Counted from the first letter of the stretch, positions 51,354 through 61,119 are shown. The stretch: DNA of 64,000 nucleotides from Sphingobium subterraneum (GCF_014199435.1 NZ_JACIJP010000002.1:248001-312000); one strand, 5' to 3'. The notes: generated from the letters alone by a model not told the origin. A program made the numbers and translations.

Positions 51354-51947
51354 ATGCGCCAAGCGGAAATCCAGCGGACCACCGGCGAAACGTCGGTTTT
51401 TGTCTCCCTCACCCTCGACGGGACGGGGCGGTACGAGGTGTCGACCGGGATCGGCTTCCTCGATCACATGCTGGAGCAGCTCTCGCGCCACTCGCTGATC
51501 GACCTGAAAGTCGAGGCCAAGGGCGATCTGCACATCGACCAGCACCACACGACCGAGGACACCGGCATCGCGATCGGCGAGGCGCTGGCCAAGGCGCTGG
51601 GCGACAAGCGCGGCATCACGCGCTTCGGCAGCGCCTATTCGCCGATGGACGAGACCCTCTCGCGCGTGGCGATGGACATTTCGGGTCGTCCTTTCCTCGT
51701 CTGGAAGGCGGAATTTTCCATGCCCCGGCTGGGCGAAATGGACACCGAGCTGTTCCAGCACTGGTTCCACAGCTTTGCCGATGCGGCGGGGATCACGCTG
51801 CACGTCGAGAATCTCTACGGACAGAACAACCACCACATCATCGAGAGCATCTTCAAGGGGCTGGCGCGCGCGTTGCGGCAGGCGGTCGAAATCGACCCGC
51901 GCAAGGCGGACAGCATCCCCTCCACAAAGGGTACGCTGGGAGGATGA
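51354..51947 (+). CDS. hisB: Imidazoleglycerol-phosphate dehydratase
   Basis: This 197-residue monofunctional enzyme catalyses the sixth step of histidine synthesis. Metal-binding motifs [36 protein letters not shown] and [20 protein letters not shown] are intact. No phosphatase domain is fused. It starts the cluster hisB-hisH-hisA-orf-hisF-hisE; the start at 51354 gives the normal N-terminus. The stop overlaps hisH by 4 bases. Confidence 0.97.
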   Translation: MRQAEIQRTTGETSVFVSLTLDGTGRYEVSTGIGFLDHMLEQLSRHSLIDLKVEAKGDLHIDQHHTTEDTGIAIGEALAKALGDKRGITRFGSAYSPMDETLSRVAMDISGRPFLVWKAEFSMPRLGEMDTELFQHWFHSFADAAGITLHVENLYGQNNHHIIESIFKGLARALRQAVEIDPRKADSIPSTKGTLGG

Positions 51948-52558
51948 CCGTCGCGCTGATCGACTATGGCGCGGGCAATCTTCATTCGGTTCACAACGCA
52001 CTGGTGAAGGCGGGGGCGACCGACGTCGTCATTACCGCCGACGCGGATGTGGTGGCGAAGGCGGACCGGATCGTGCTGCCGGGCGTCGGCGCGTTCCGCG
52101 CGTGCCGCGATGCGCTCGCCGCCGTGCCGGGGATGATCGACGCGATGCGCGACGCCGCGCTGGTGCGGGGCGCACCCTTCCTCGGTGTGTGCGTGGGCAT
52201 GCAGTTGCTCGCCGACGCGGGTGAGGAATTCGGGCGGCATGCGGGGCTGGGCTGGATCGGCGGGACGGTGCGGCTGATCGAGCCGGCGAGCGATGATATC
52301 AAGGTGCCGCATATGGGCTGGAACGATGTGCGCCCGACGCGCGACCATCCGCTGATCGTGCCGGGCGAGGCCTATTTTCTGCACAGCTATCATTTCGACG
52401 CCGCTGACCCTGAAGACGTGCTGGCGGTGAGCACCCATGGCGCGCATTTGGTCGCGGCGGTGGGGCGCGGCAACATCGTCGGCGTGCAGTTTCACCCGGA
52501 AAAGAGCCAGAGCTACGGCCTTTCCTTCCTCTCCCGCTTTCTGGAATGGCAGCCATGA
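51944..52558 (+). CDS. hisH: Imidazole glycerol phosphate synthase glutaminase subunit
   Basis: This 204-residue class I glutamine amidotransferase supplies ammonia to HisF. The nucleophile is in [13 protein letters not shown] and the His-Glu pair in [12 protein letters not shown]. It is coupled by 4-base overlaps to hisB upstream and hisA downstream. Confidence 0.97.
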   Translation: MTVALIDYGAGNLHSVHNALVKAGATDVVITADADVVAKADRIVLPGVGAFRACRDALAAVPGMIDAMRDAALVRGAPFLGVCVGMQLLADAGEEFGRHAGLGWIGGTVRLIEPASDDIKVPHMGWNDVRPTRDHPLIVPGEAYFLHSYHFDAADPEDVLAVSTHGAHLVAAVGRGNIVGVQFHPEKSQSYGLSFLSRFLEWQP

Positions 52559-53289
52559 GCCTGATCGTTTTTCCCGCCATCGACCTCAAAGGGGGGCAGG
52601 TCGTGCGCCTCGCCGAAGGGGATATGGGCCGCGCGACCGTCTATGGCGACGATCCGGCGGCGCAGGCGTCCCTGTTCGCGCAGGCGGGCGCGCAGCATCT
52701 GCATGTGGTCGATCTCGATGGCAGCTTTGCAGGCCATGCGGTCAACGCAGAGGCGGTCGAGGGGATCGTGCGCACCTTCCCCGGCCATGTGCAACTGGGT
52801 GGCGGGATCCGCAACCGCGAGGCGGTGGAGCGCTGGTTTGACCTGGGCGTATCGCGCATCGTCATCGGCACGGCGGCGCTGAAAGACCCGGAGTTCGTCA
52901 AGGAAGTGGCGCGCGACTTTCCCGGCGGGATCGTCGTCGCGGTCGATGCGCGCGACGGCTTTGTCGCGACCGACGGCTGGGCGGAAAAATCCGACATGGA
53001 GGTCATTGACCTCGCCCGCCGGTTCGAGGACGCCGGGGTCGCCGCCCTGCTCTTCACCGATGTGGGTCGCGACGGGATGCTCAAGGGCTGCAACATCGAC
53101 GCGACCGTCGATCTGGCACTCGCGGTCGACATTCCGGTGATCGCGAGCGGCGGTGTCGCGGGCATTTCCGACATCCGCGTGCTGAGCCTGCATGTGAACG
53201 ACGGGATCGAGGGCGTGATTACGGGGCGCGCGCTGTACGACGGGCGGCTGGATCTGGCGACCGCGCTGGCGCTGGCGGCGGCGGGGTAA
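52555..53289 (+). CDS. hisA: 1-(5-phosphoribosyl)-5-[(5-phosphoribosylamino)methylideneamino]imidazole-4-carboxamide isomerase
   Basis: This 244-residue TIM-barrel isomerase acts before HisF/HisH. FPAIDLKGGQVVRLAEG holds the first catalytic aspartate, VQLGGGIRNREAVERW and LLFTDVGRDGMLKGCNIDATVDLA hold the phosphate site and the second aspartate. The start at 52555 overlaps hisH. Its TAA shares a base with the ATG of an unexpected small gene placed before hisF. Confidence 0.97.
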   Translation: MSLIVFPAIDLKGGQVVRLAEGDMGRATVYGDDPAAQASLFAQAGAQHLHVVDLDGSFAGHAVNAEAVEGIVRTFPGHVQLGGGIRNREAVERWFDLGVSRIVIGTAALKDPEFVKEVARDFPGGIVVAVDARDGFVATDGWAEKSDMEVIDLARRFEDAGVAALLFTDVGRDGMLKGCNIDATVDLALAVDIPVIASGGVAGISDIRVLSLHVNDGIEGVITGRALYDGRLDLATALALAAAG

Positions 53290-53495
53290 TGGCGCTACTT
53301 TGGATAATGGGCATCACCATGTCGGGCTGGTTCATCATCAACGGACTTAAAACGGGACAAGTGTCAGGCATAGGTCAGGTGTACGCTCAAGCCCAACGAG
53401 ATAAGCAGCCAGTACGATTTTGGCTCTTTACGGGTTTCAACGTTCTCATTTTGGCGGCTGGTGTTTTGCTTCTTTGGAGTGAGTTACACAAATGA
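53289..53495 (+). CDS. Small two-helix membrane protein inserted between hisA and hisF
   Basis: The 68-residue product has two hydrophobic helices (about 2-20 and 44-63) separated by a polar loop, [24 protein letters not shown]. It is A/T-richer than the his genes. The start overlaps the hisA stop (TAATG) and the stop overlaps the hisF start (ATGA), so it is placed to preserve coupling on both sides. It has no known role in histidine synthesis. I recognise no family. Confidence 0.7.
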   Translation: MALLWIMGITMSGWFIINGLKTGQVSGIGQVYAQAQRDKQPVRFWLFTGFNVLILAAGVLLLWSELHK

Positions 53496-54265
53496 CCGTC
53501 CGCACCCGCGTCATTCCCTGTCTCGATGTCGCCAATGGCCGGGTGGTCAAGGGCGTGAACTTTGTCGATCTGGCCGACGCGGGCGATCCGGTCGAGCAGG
53601 CGCGGCTCTATGATGCGGCCGGGGCGGACGAGCTGTGTTTCCTCGACATTACGGCGAGCCATGAGGCGCGCGGGACGTTGCTCGACATCGTGCGGCGGAC
53701 GGCGGAGGTGTGCTTCATGCCGCTGACCGTGGGCGGCGGGGTGCGATCGCCCGAGGATGCGCGCGCGCTGCTGCTCGCCGGGGCGGACAAGGTGGCGGTC
53801 AACAGCGCGGCGGTGGCGCGGCCCGAGCTGGTCGCGGACATCGCCGATCGTTTCGGCAGCCAGTGCGTCGTCGCGAGCGTCGATGCGCGGCGGGTCGGTG
53901 ACGGGCAGTGGGAGATCTTCACCCATGGCGGGCGGCGCGCGACGGGGATCGACGCGGTGGCCCATGCGCAGCGGCTTGCCGAGCTGGGCGCGGGCGAACT
54001 GCTCGTCACGTCGATGGACGGCGACGGGACGAAGGCGGGCTACGATCTGGCGCTGACCCGCACGATCGCGGACCGGGTGTCCGTGCCGGTGATCGCGAGC
54101 GGGGGCGTCGGTACGCTGGAGCATCTGGTCGAGGGCGTGACCAAGGGCCATGCCAGCGCGGTGCTCGCCGCATCGATCTTCCACTTTGGCCAGCATACGA
54201 TTGGCGAGGCCCATGCGGCGCTGGCCGCTGCGGGAATAGCCGTGCGCGCGCCGGTCGCGGCGTAA
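53492..54265 (+). CDS. hisF: Imidazole glycerol phosphate synthase cyclase subunit
   Basis: This 257-residue TIM-barrel subunit forms IGP and AICAR with ammonia from His[23 protein letters not shown] carries the first catalytic aspartate, [17 protein letters not shown] and [18 protein letters not shown] the phosphate site and second aspartate. Length is normal. Confidence 0.97.
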   Translation: MTVRTRVIPCLDVANGRVVKGVNFVDLADAGDPVEQARLYDAAGADELCFLDITASHEARGTLLDIVRRTAEVCFMPLTVGGGVRSPEDARALLLAGADKVAVNSAAVARPELVADIADRFGSQCVVASVDARRVGDGQWEIFTHGGRRATGIDAVAHAQRLAELGAGELLVTSMDGDGTKAGYDLALTRTIADRVSVPVIASGGVGTLEHLVEGVTKGHASAVLAASIFHFGQHTIGEAHAALAAAGIAVRAPVAA

Positions 54266-54307
54266 TCCCCCTTGACGGGACGGCGTCGCTGCCCCCAAGG
54301 ATCAGCG

Positions 54308-54628
54308 ATGCGCGAAGCCCTGGAACAACTGGAAGCCACCATCGCCCGGCGCCGCAGCGCGGACCCGGAAACATCCTATGTCGCCCGGCTGCTGGGCAAA
54401 GGGCGGCCCAAGATCGCGCAGAAGGTCGGCGAGGAAGCGGTCGAGATCGTCATCGCGGCGATATCCGGCGACAAAAAGGGCGTGGTGATGGAGGGCGCGG
54501 ACCTGCTCTTTCACCTGGGCGTGCTGCTCGCCGAAATGGGCCTGAGCTTCGACGACATCGGCGCGGAGCTGGAACGGCGCGACGGGATTTCCGGCATCGC
54601 GGAAAAGGCCGCGCGGTCCAAAGGCTGA
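54308..54628 (+). CDS. hisE: Phosphoribosyl-ATP pyrophosphatase
   Basis: This 106-residue all-alpha enzyme hydrolyses PR-ATP to PR-AMP. The MazG-like metal motif is KVGEEAVEIVIAAISGDKKGVVMEGADLLFHLGVLL. It is separate from HisI, which is not in the window. It begins 42 bases after hisF. Confidence 0.95.
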   Translation: MREALEQLEATIARRRSADPETSYVARLLGKGRPKIAQKVGEEAVEIVIAAISGDKKGVVMEGADLLFHLGVLLAEMGLSFDDIGAELERRDGISGIAEKAARSKG

Positions 54629-54644
54629 AAACGAAGGACAGACC

Positions 54645-55022
54645 ATGCCGATCGATGCCACCCTGCCCTATGACGACAGCAATATTTTCGCGAAAATCCT
54701 GCGCGGCGAGATTCCGTGCAACCGGGTGTATGAGGACGACTTCGCCCTCGCCTTTCACGACATCGCCCCACAGGCGCCGACGCATATCCTGGTGATCCCC
54801 AAGGGCCGCTATGTGAGCTGGGACGATTTTTCCGCTACGGCGCCGGATGTGGAGATCGCGGGTTTCGTGCGCGCGGTCGGCATTGTGGCGCGGGACGCGG
54901 GGCATGTCGAGCCGGGATACCGCTTGCTCGCCAACATCGGCGCGCATGGCGGACAGGAAGTCCCGCACCTGCACGTGCATCTGTTCGCGGGCAAGTCCAT
55001 GGGGCCGATGCTGGGGCGCTGA
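54645..55022 (+). CDS. hinT: HIT-family nucleotide hydrolase (HinT-like)
   Basis: The 125-residue protein has the histidine triad HLHVHLF near the C-terminus and the N-terminal FAKILRGEIPCNRVYEDDFALAFHDI. HinT enzymes hydrolyse AMP-lysine and related phosphoramidates. It follows hisE by 16 bases, a common arrangement in sphingomonads. Confidence 0.95.
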   Translation: MPIDATLPYDDSNIFAKILRGEIPCNRVYEDDFALAFHDIAPQAPTHILVIPKGRYVSWDDFSATAPDVEIAGFVRAVGIVARDAGHVEPGYRLLANIGAHGGQEVPHLHVHLFAGKSMGPMLGR

Positions 55023-55117
55023 CGGGCGGGCGGACATGCGCTTCGTCCCGCGGGGCTTGCGCGGGGCGAATTAGCCGATAGGTTGCTGACCATTCGTTTT
55101 GAGAGGACAGCCTCCCC

Positions 55118-56671
55118 ATGATCTTTGGTCGCATTAAATCGCTGGACGCCATTCTGGCGACAGCGGAAAAGAAATCGCTGCATCGTTCACTCGGCGCGTT
55201 TCAGCTGACGATGCTCGGCATCGGCGCGGTGATCGGCACCGGCATTTTCGTCCTGACCGCCGAAGCGGCGCAAAAAGCCGGTCCGGGCATGATGCTCGCA
55301 TTCGTCATCGCGGGCTTTGTCTGCGCGGTGGCGGCGCTGTGCTACGCGGAAATGGCGGCGATGGTGCCGGTGTCCGGATCGGCCTACACCTATAGCTATG
55401 CCGTGATGGGCGAGCTGATCGCGTGGATGGTCGGCTGGGCCCTGATCCTCGAATATGCGGTTGCGGCCGGGGCGGTGTCGGTCGGCTGGTCGGGCTATGT
55501 CGTGGGCTTGATCGAAAATGCGTTCCATATCGATATTCCCGATCTGCTGGTGCGCGGCCCCTATGATGGCGGCGTGGTCAATCTGCCCGCAATGCTGATC
55601 GCAGGGCTTGTGACATGGTTGCTGGTGATCGGCACGAAAGAGAGCGCGGCGGTCAACGCCGTTCTGGTCGGCATCAAGGTGACGGCGCTCACCCTCTTCA
55701 TCATCCTGGCGCTGCCGGTGATGCAGATGGAGAATTTCACGCCCTTCTCGCCGCTCGGTTTTGCGGGCGTATCGGCCGCCGCGGCGTCGATCTTCTTCGC
55801 CTATGTGGGGTTCGACGCGGTGTCGACCGCTGCCGAGGAAACCAAGAACCCGCAACGCAACATGCCGATCGGCCTGATCGGCTCGCTCGCCATCTGCACC
55901 ATTTTCTATCTGCTCGTGGCGGCGGGCGTGATCGGCAGCGTCGGGGCGCAGCCGGTGTCCGGCCCATCGGGCCAAGCGCTCGCTCCGGGCAGCGTCGAAC
56001 TGGCGAAGCAGTGCGCGGCACTCGGCGATCAGGCGGTGGTGTGCTCGAAGGAAGCGCTGGCGTGGACGTTGCGCGAAATCGGCTGGCCGCAGATCGGCAA
56101 CCTGATCGGCCTCGCAGCCGGGCTGGCCTTGCCGTCGGTCATCCTGATGATGATGTTCGGCCAGACGCGCATCTTCTTCGTCATGAGCCGTGACGGACTG
56201 TTGCCCGCGGTGTTCTCCAAGATCCACCCGCGTTTCCACACGCCCTATGTCGTCACCATCCTGACCGGCATTTTCGTTGCGCTGTTTGCGGCCTTCTTCC
56301 CGGTCGGCAAGCTCGCCGACATTTCCAACAGCGGGACATTGTTCGCGTTTGCGGCGGTTTCGATTGCCGTTATCATGCTGCGCAAGACCGACCCGTCCCG
56401 CCGCCGTCCGTTTCGCACGCCCGCCATCGCGATCACGGCGCCGCTGGCCATTGCGGGCTGCGTCTACCTGTTCTGGAGCCTTGGCGTGGAGACCAAGATG
56501 ATGTTCGTGGGATGGGCGACCATCGGGCTGTTCGTCTATTTCCTCTACAGCCGGAGACACAGCCATGTCGGCCGGGGGCTTAACGAAACGCATGAGGACG
56601 ACAGCGATACGCCGCCGCTGCCCGTGCCGCCCCTGCCAGGTATCCACACGCCGGGCGGCAAGGACGCCTGA
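55118..56671 (+). CDS. APC-superfamily amino acid permease
   Basis: This 517-residue transporter has twelve transmembrane helices and APC signatures LTMLGIGAVIGTGIFVLTAEAAQKAGPG in helix 1 and FFAYVGFDAVSTAAEETKNPQRNMP in helix 6. The closest group is the cationic amino acid transporter/YfnA type. The C-terminus (about 480-517) is a polar tail. A bidirectional terminator follows. Confidence 0.93.
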   Translation: MIFGRIKSLDAILATAEKKSLHRSLGAFQLTMLGIGAVIGTGIFVLTAEAAQKAGPGMMLAFVIAGFVCAVAALCYAEMAAMVPVSGSAYTYSYAVMGELIAWMVGWALILEYAVAAGAVSVGWSGYVVGLIENAFHIDIPDLLVRGPYDGGVVNLPAMLIAGLVTWLLVIGTKESAAVNAVLVGIKVTALTLFIILALPVMQMENFTPFSPLGFAGVSAAAASIFFAYVGFDAVSTAAEETKNPQRNMPIGLIGSLAICTIFYLLVAAGVIGSVGAQPVSGPSGQALAPGSVELAKQCAALGDQAVVCSKEALAWTLREIGWPQIGNLIGLAAGLALPSVILMMMFGQTRIFFVMSRDGLLPAVFSKIHPRFHTPYVVTILTGIFVALFAAFFPVGKLADISNSGTLFAFAAVSIAVIMLRKTDPSRRRPFRTPAIAITAPLAIAGCVYLFWSLGVETKMMFVGWATIGLFVYFLYSRRHSHVGRGLNETHEDDSDTPPLPVPPLPGIHTPGGKDA

Positions 56672-56698
56672 GCGCGGTCCCTGCGGCACCGACACAGA

Positions 56699-56733
56699 AA
56701 AGGCCGCCGGGGCGATCCGGCGGCCTTTCTCTT
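56699..56733. terminator. Bidirectional terminator between the permease and Bcr/CflA genes
   Basis: AAAGGCCGCCGG and CCGGCGGCCTTT form a perfect 12-bp stem with a 6-base loop; T-rich sequence follows on both strands (TTTCTCTT on plus, TTTTCTGT on minus). It serves both converging genes. Confidence 0.85.
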
Positions 56734-56746
56734 ATCCGGGTGAGCG

Positions 56747-58033
56747 TCAGCGCGGTGGCGGGGCAGGATTGTCGCAGCGCAAGCCGTGGAGGCCCGGGCG
56801 GGTGAACAATCGGCCCCGTTCCGCCCACCAGACGATGATGAGCGAGCACAGGCCGAACACCATGAAGCCCAGTGCGAGCGGCAAGGTAGTGCCGTTGAAG
56901 GCCTGACCCACGATGCTGCCCAGGACGGTCGAGATCAGCGTGGTCAGCGACGCCTGGATCGATGAAGCCAGCCCCGCCCCCTGCGCGAAGGGTTCGAGCG
57001 CGATCGAGCTGAAATTGGACCCGGCGAAGGCGAAGCACAGCATCGTCATGGCCTGGAAGACGATGAAGCTCGGCAGGGTTTCCCAGTGCATCAGCGCGAA
57101 GACCGAATGGACCATGGCGAACAGGATCATGATGATCAATGCGCTCTGGCTGAGGCGGCGCGCGCCCAGGCGCTCGACCAACCGGCTGTTGAAGAAGCTG
57201 CCGACCGCCATCCACACCGCCATCCCCGCAAAGGCCAGCGGAAAGACGTCCGGCGCGTGGAAGATATCGTAGAAGATCTGTTGCACCGAGGTGATGAAGC
57301 CGACCAGCCCGCCCATCACGACGCCGCTGGCGGTCATATAGCCCATCGAGCTGCGGTTGGTGACGATCCGCAGGAATGTCACCCACAGATCGGCGGGTCG
57401 GATGTTCGAGCGATTTTCCGGCGCAAGGGTCTCGGGCAGCCGCGCAATGATCCAGACGATCAGCCCGGCGTTGAGGACAACCAGCGCGCCGAAGATCCAG
57501 CGCCACTCGGCAAAGAGCAGGATCAGCTGCCCGAAGCTGGGCGCGAGGATCGGCACCACCATGAAGATGATGAAGATCAGCGACATGACTTTCGCCATCT
57601 GATCGCCGCGAAAGCAGTCGCGTACGGTGCTGACCGCGATGACGCGGCACGCCGCCGCACAAAAGCCCGCACAGGCGCGACCGATGAGCAGCACCGTGAA
57701 ACTGGGCGCGAGCGCGCACACCAGCGTCGACACCAGCATCATGCTAAGCGCGCCGAGCATTACGGCCTTGCGCCCGAACCGGTCGGACAGGGGACCGTAG
57801 ATCAGCGATCCCACGGCAATCCCAATAAAGAACACGGAAATAACAAGCTGGCGGTCGTTCGCGACGAGCACGCCGAGATCCGCGCCGATGCTCGGCAAGG
57901 CGGGCAGCATCGGGTCGATCGACAGCGCGTTGATGCCCATGATCGACGCCATCAGCGCGACAAATTCCGCAAAACGCACGCGCGCGTGGGCGGGAAGGCT
58001 GGAAAGCGAGAGGGAAGGCATTTTATCGTGCAT
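56747..58033 (-). CDS. Bcr/CflA-family MFS multidrug transporter
   Basis: This 428-residue protein has twelve transmembrane helices and the family motifs MGINALSIDPMLPALPSIGADLG, GPLSDRFGRKAVMLGALSMML (motif A) and RACAGFCAAACRVIAVSTVRDCFRGDQMAKVMSL (motif C region). It is a proton-driven exporter; drugs or sulfonamides are typical substrates of the family but the actual one is unknown. Confidence 0.92.
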   Translation of the reverse strand: MHDKMPSLSLSSLPAHARVRFAEFVALMASIMGINALSIDPMLPALPSIGADLGVLVANDRQLVISVFFIGIAVGSLIYGPLSDRFGRKAVMLGALSMMLVSTLVCALAPSFTVLLIGRACAGFCAAACRVIAVSTVRDCFRGDQMAKVMSLIFIIFMVVPILAPSFGQLILLFAEWRWIFGALVVLNAGLIVWIIARLPETLAPENRSNIRPADLWVTFLRIVTNRSSMGYMTASGVVMGGLVGFITSVQQIFYDIFHAPDVFPLAFAGMAVWMAVGSFFNSRLVERLGARRLSQSALIIMILFAMVHSVFALMHWETLPSFIVFQAMTMLCFAFAGSNFSSIALEPFAQGAGLASSIQASLTTLISTVLGSIVGQAFNGTTLPLALGFMVFGLCSLIIVWWAERGRLFTRPGLHGLRCDNPAPPPR

Positions 58034-58145
58034 GGGCGGTCCTATGGCCCGTAACGCACCATGACGCCACCCAGACGCCGCAAAAACTTTCCCTTTTTGG
58101 CTCTCACACGCGAATCCGTGGCGAAAGGGCTGGCGCGGCTCGAAT

Positions 58146-58164
58146 GTTATTGATAATCACTCGC
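58146..58164 (+). promoter_or_regulatory. Probable Fur box upstream of feoAB
   Basis: GTTATTGATAATCACTCGC matches the 19-bp Fur consensus (GATAATGATAATCATTATC) at about 14 positions, including the central TGATAATCA. It lies 20 bases before the feoA start. Fur or a related iron regulator is expected to repress feoAB when iron is sufficient. Confidence 0.7.
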
Positions 58165-58183
58165 AGAACTCTAGGCGGGAATC

Positions 58184-58486
58184 ATGCCGTTGCAGCTTAA
58201 CCAGCTTCCCTTGCGCCAGCCAGCGTGGGTCGACCGGATCGACTGGGATGCCCTGTCTCTGGCAGAGGGGCAGCGGCTGCGCGAATTCGGTCTGTGCGAA
58301 GGCGCAAGCGTGGAAGCCCTGCACCGTGCCGGGTTTTTGAGCGGCGGCGCGCTGGCGTGCCGGGTGGGCCGCATGACCATCGCCATGCGGCGGAGCCACG
58401 CCTGCGCCATCATGGTCCGCACCGAGGACCGGGCGATCGACGAGCCGGCGGTGCCGGATTCCGGCGGACAGAGCGCCGCAGCATGA
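58184..58486 (+). CDS. feoA: FeoA, ferrous iron transport accessory protein
   Basis: The 100-residue protein has the SH3-like FeoA fold: LSLAEGQRLREFGLCEGASVEALHRAGF followed by GGALACRVGRMTIAMRRSHACAIMV. A C-terminal tail of about 20 polar residues is extra. The stop overlaps the feoB start by 4 bases. Confidence 0.93.
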   Translation: MPLQLNQLPLRQPAWVDRIDWDALSLAEGQRLREFGLCEGASVEALHRAGFLSGGALACRVGRMTIAMRRSHACAIMVRTEDRAIDEPAVPDSGGQSAAA

Positions 58487-60342
58487 CCGTGTCGCCGCTG
58501 ATCGCCCTGGTGGGCAACCCCAATGCGGGCAAGAGCGCGCTGTTCAACGCGCTGACCGGCGCGCGGCAAAAGCTTGGCAATTATCCGGGTGTGACGGTCG
58601 AACGGAAATCCGGGCGGCTGATGCTGAACGACGGACGGCCGGTGGAACTGGTCGACCTGCCCGGCACCTACAGCCTGACGCCGACCAGCCCGGACGAGCA
58701 GGTGACCCGCGATGTGGTGCTGGGCAAGCAGGCGGGCGAGCGCCTGCCCGACGCGCTGGTCATCGTGATCGACGCGTCGAACCTCGAAAATCATCTGCGC
58801 TTCGTGCTGGAGCTGCTCGACCTGGGCCTGCCGACGGTGGTGGCGCTCAACATGGTCGACCTGGCGACGCGCGACGGGCTGGAACTGGACGCGGGCGTGC
58901 TGTCGACCAAGCTCGGCGTGCCGGTGATCCCGACCGTCGCCGTGCGCAAGCGCGGCCTCGACCATCTGATCCAGGCGATCGAGCCGCTGATCGGCGACGG
59001 CGCGGTGCCGCTGCGCGAGAAACAGCCGGAGCGCGACTTCGCGGCGCGGCAGGTGCGCGCGCGGGAACTGGCGCGGGCGGCGATCGTCTCCGAAACGCCC
59101 TCGCGCCGCCTGACGCAGGCAGTCGACAGCGTCGCGCTGCACCCGGTGGCCGGGCCGCTGCTGCTGCTTGCGCTGCTGTTCCTGATGTTTCAGGCGGTCT
59201 ATGCCTGGTCCGAAGCGCCCATCGCGATGATCGAGGGATGGGCGGCGGCGCTGGGCGATTTCGCGACCAGCCAGACGCCGCCGGGCCTGCTGCGCTCCTT
59301 CCTTGTTGACGGGGTGATCAACGGGGTAGGATCGGTGGTCGTGTTCCTGCCGCAGATCCTGATCCTGTTCTTCTTCATCCTGATGCTGGAAGCGACGGGC
59401 TATATGACGCGTGCGGCATTCCTGATGGACGGGCTGATGGCGCGGGTCGGCCTGTCGGGCCGGGCGTTCATTCCGCTGCTGTCCTCCTTCGCCTGCGCGG
59501 TGCCGGGCATCATGGCGACGCGGTCAATCAGCGATCCCAAGGACCGGCTGACGACGATCCTGATCGCGCCGATGATGACCTGTTCCGCGCGCCTGCCCGT
59601 TTATGCGGTGATCATCGGGGCGTTCATTCCGGCGCGCGATGTGGGCGGCGGCGTGGGGTTGCAGGGGCTGGTGCTGTTCTCGCTCTATCTGGGCGGGATC
59701 GTCGGCGCGATGGTCGTCGCGCTGGTGCTGCGCCGCACGGTCGCCAAGGGGACAAGCAGCGGGTTCCTGATGGAAATGCCGAAATATCAGTGGCCGCAGC
59801 CGCAGGACATCCTGCTTGGCCTGTGGCAGCGCGCGGTGATTTTCCTCAAGCGCGCCGGGACGATCATCTTTGCCTCGACCGTCATCCTGTGGCTGCTGCT
59901 CAGCTTCCCGAAGCCACCCGCCGGATCGGACATCTCGCCGGTCAGTTACAGCGCGGCGGGGCGGATCGCGGGCGTGCTCAACGTCGTGATGGAGCCGATC
60001 GGCTTCAACCGCGACATTTCGCTCGCGCTCATCCCGGCGATGGCGGCGCGCGAGGTGGCCGTGTCGGCGCTCGCCACCACCTACAGCATCGATGCGGGGG
60101 ACGACGAGGCGGCGCTCGACCGCTCGCTGGGCGAACGGCTGAGCCATGCGTGGAGCCTGCCGACCGCCCTCGCCTTCCTCGCCTGGTTCGTGTTCGCGCC
60201 GCAATGCATATCGACCATTGCCGTCACCCGGCGGGAAACCAACGGCTGGCGCTGGCCCGCGTTCATGGTCGCCTATTTGTTTGCGCTGGCCTATGTCGCG
60301 GCGGGCGTCACATACTGGACGGCGGTCGCGGCCGGACTCTGA
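58483..60342 (+). CDS. feoB: FeoB, ferrous iron transporter
   Basis: The 619-residue protein has an N-terminal G domain with G1 GNPNAGKS (residues 11-18), G3 DLPG and G4 NMVD, then the membrane domain with the GATE repeats GYMTRAAFLMDGLM and the second gate in RAGTIIFASTVILWLL, and the conserved FACAVPGIMATRSI cysteine. It imports Fe2+ across the inner membrane. It is shorter than E. coli FeoB (about 770). No feoC follows. Confidence 0.96.
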   Translation: MTVSPLIALVGNPNAGKSALFNALTGARQKLGNYPGVTVERKSGRLMLNDGRPVELVDLPGTYSLTPTSPDEQVTRDVVLGKQAGERLPDALVIVIDASNLENHLRFVLELLDLGLPTVVALNMVDLATRDGLELDAGVLSTKLGVPVIPTVAVRKRGLDHLIQAIEPLIGDGAVPLREKQPERDFAARQVRARELARAAIVSETPSRRLTQAVDSVALHPVAGPLLLLALLFLMFQAVYAWSEAPIAMIEGWAAALGDFATSQTPPGLLRSFLVDGVINGVGSVVVFLPQILILFFFILMLEATGYMTRAAFLMDGLMARVGLSGRAFIPLLSSFACAVPGIMATRSISDPKDRLTTILIAPMMTCSARLPVYAVIIGAFIPARDVGGGVGLQGLVLFSLYLGGIVGAMVVALVLRRTVAKGTSSGFLMEMPKYQWPQPQDILLGLWQRAVIFLKRAGTIIFASTVILWLLLSFPKPPAGSDISPVSYSAAGRIAGVLNVVMEPIGFNRDISLALIPAMAAREVAVSALATTYSIDAGDDEAALDRSLGERLSHAWSLPTALAFLAWFVFAPQCISTIAVTRRETNGWRWPAFMVAYLFALAYVAAGVTYWTAVAAGL

Positions 60343-60355
60343 TATTCCACAGCCG

Positions 60356-60418
60356 CCGTTCGTGTCGAGCGCAGTCGAGACACACGCACTGCCTCTCGAC
60401 TGCGCTCGAGGCGAACGG
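60356..60418. repeat. Family A repeat, short variant A7
   Basis: A 63-base element begins CCGTTCGTGTCGAGCGCAGTCGAGA and ends GCTCGAGGCGAACGG. It shares the CCGTTCG/CGAACGG ends but the interior is a different hairpin (CGAGCGCAGTCGAGA with TCTCGACTGCGCTCG). It is upstream of ssb. Confidence 0.65.
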
Positions 60419-60494
60419 AGGTTGGGTAGGCGCGCTGTAGACGAATGGCGCAACCCGGCTATAAGAACCGCCAGATCGTTTTTTGGAGATTCCC

Positions 60495-61058
60495 ATGGCA
60501 GGCAGCGTCAACAAGGTCATCATCGTCGGCAATCTGGGCGCCGACCCGGAAGTGAAGAGCTTCCAGAATGGCGGCAAGGTCTGCAACCTGCGCATCGCGA
60601 CGTCGGAAAGCTGGAAAGACCGCACATCGGGCGAGAAGAAAGAGCGCACCGAATGGCACAGCGTGTCGATCTTCTCCGAAGGACTGGCCGGGGTGGCCGA
60701 GCGGTTCCTGCGCAAGGGATCGAAAGTCTATATCGAGGGCCAATTGCGCACCCGCAAATGGCAGGACCAGCAGGGCAATGACCGCTACACCACCGAAGTG
60801 GTGCTGCAGGGGCCGGGCGCGGTGCTGACCATGCTCGATGGCGCGCCGGGCGCGGGCGGTGGCCAGGGTGGCGGTTCGGGCGGCGGCTATGGCGGCGGGC
60901 GCTCATCCGGCGGCGGTGGAGGCAACGACTGGGGGTCGTCGGGCGGCTATGACGACGACTTCGGCGGCGGTGGTGCAGCGCGCGGAGGCGGCAGCAGCAA
61001 CGTCCGCTCCCCCGCGCCGAGCTTCGACAATGATCTGGATGACGAAGTGCCGTTTTGA
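60495..61058 (+). CDS. ssb: Single-stranded DNA-binding protein
   Basis: The 187-residue protein has an OB fold (residues 1-110; [38 protein letters not shown] and [18 protein letters not shown]), a Gly-rich linker (about 118-170) and the acidic protein-interaction tip DLDDEVPF. The ATG at 60495 has TTGGAG upstream; an in-frame TTG at 60483 is less likely. Confidence 0.97.
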   Translation: MAGSVNKVIIVGNLGADPEVKSFQNGGKVCNLRIATSESWKDRTSGEKKERTEWHSVSIFSEGLAGVAERFLRKGSKVYIEGQLRTRKWQDQQGNDRYTTEVVLQGPGAVLTMLDGAPGAGGGQGGGSGGGYGGGRSSGGGGGNDWGSSGGYDDDFGGGGAARGGGSSNVRSPAPSFDNDLDDEVPF

Positions 61059-61090
61059 ATAAGGCGGCGCACGGTCAATCCATCCGAGCC

Positions 61091-61119
61091 GTCATGCCAG
61101 CGCAGGCTGGCACCTCGGG
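61091..61119. repeat. Family B short palindromic repeat, copy B2
   Basis: GTCATGCCAGCGCAGGCTGGCACCTCG has a GCCAGC/GCTGGC hairpin and aligns with copy B1 at 27399. Confidence 0.6.
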
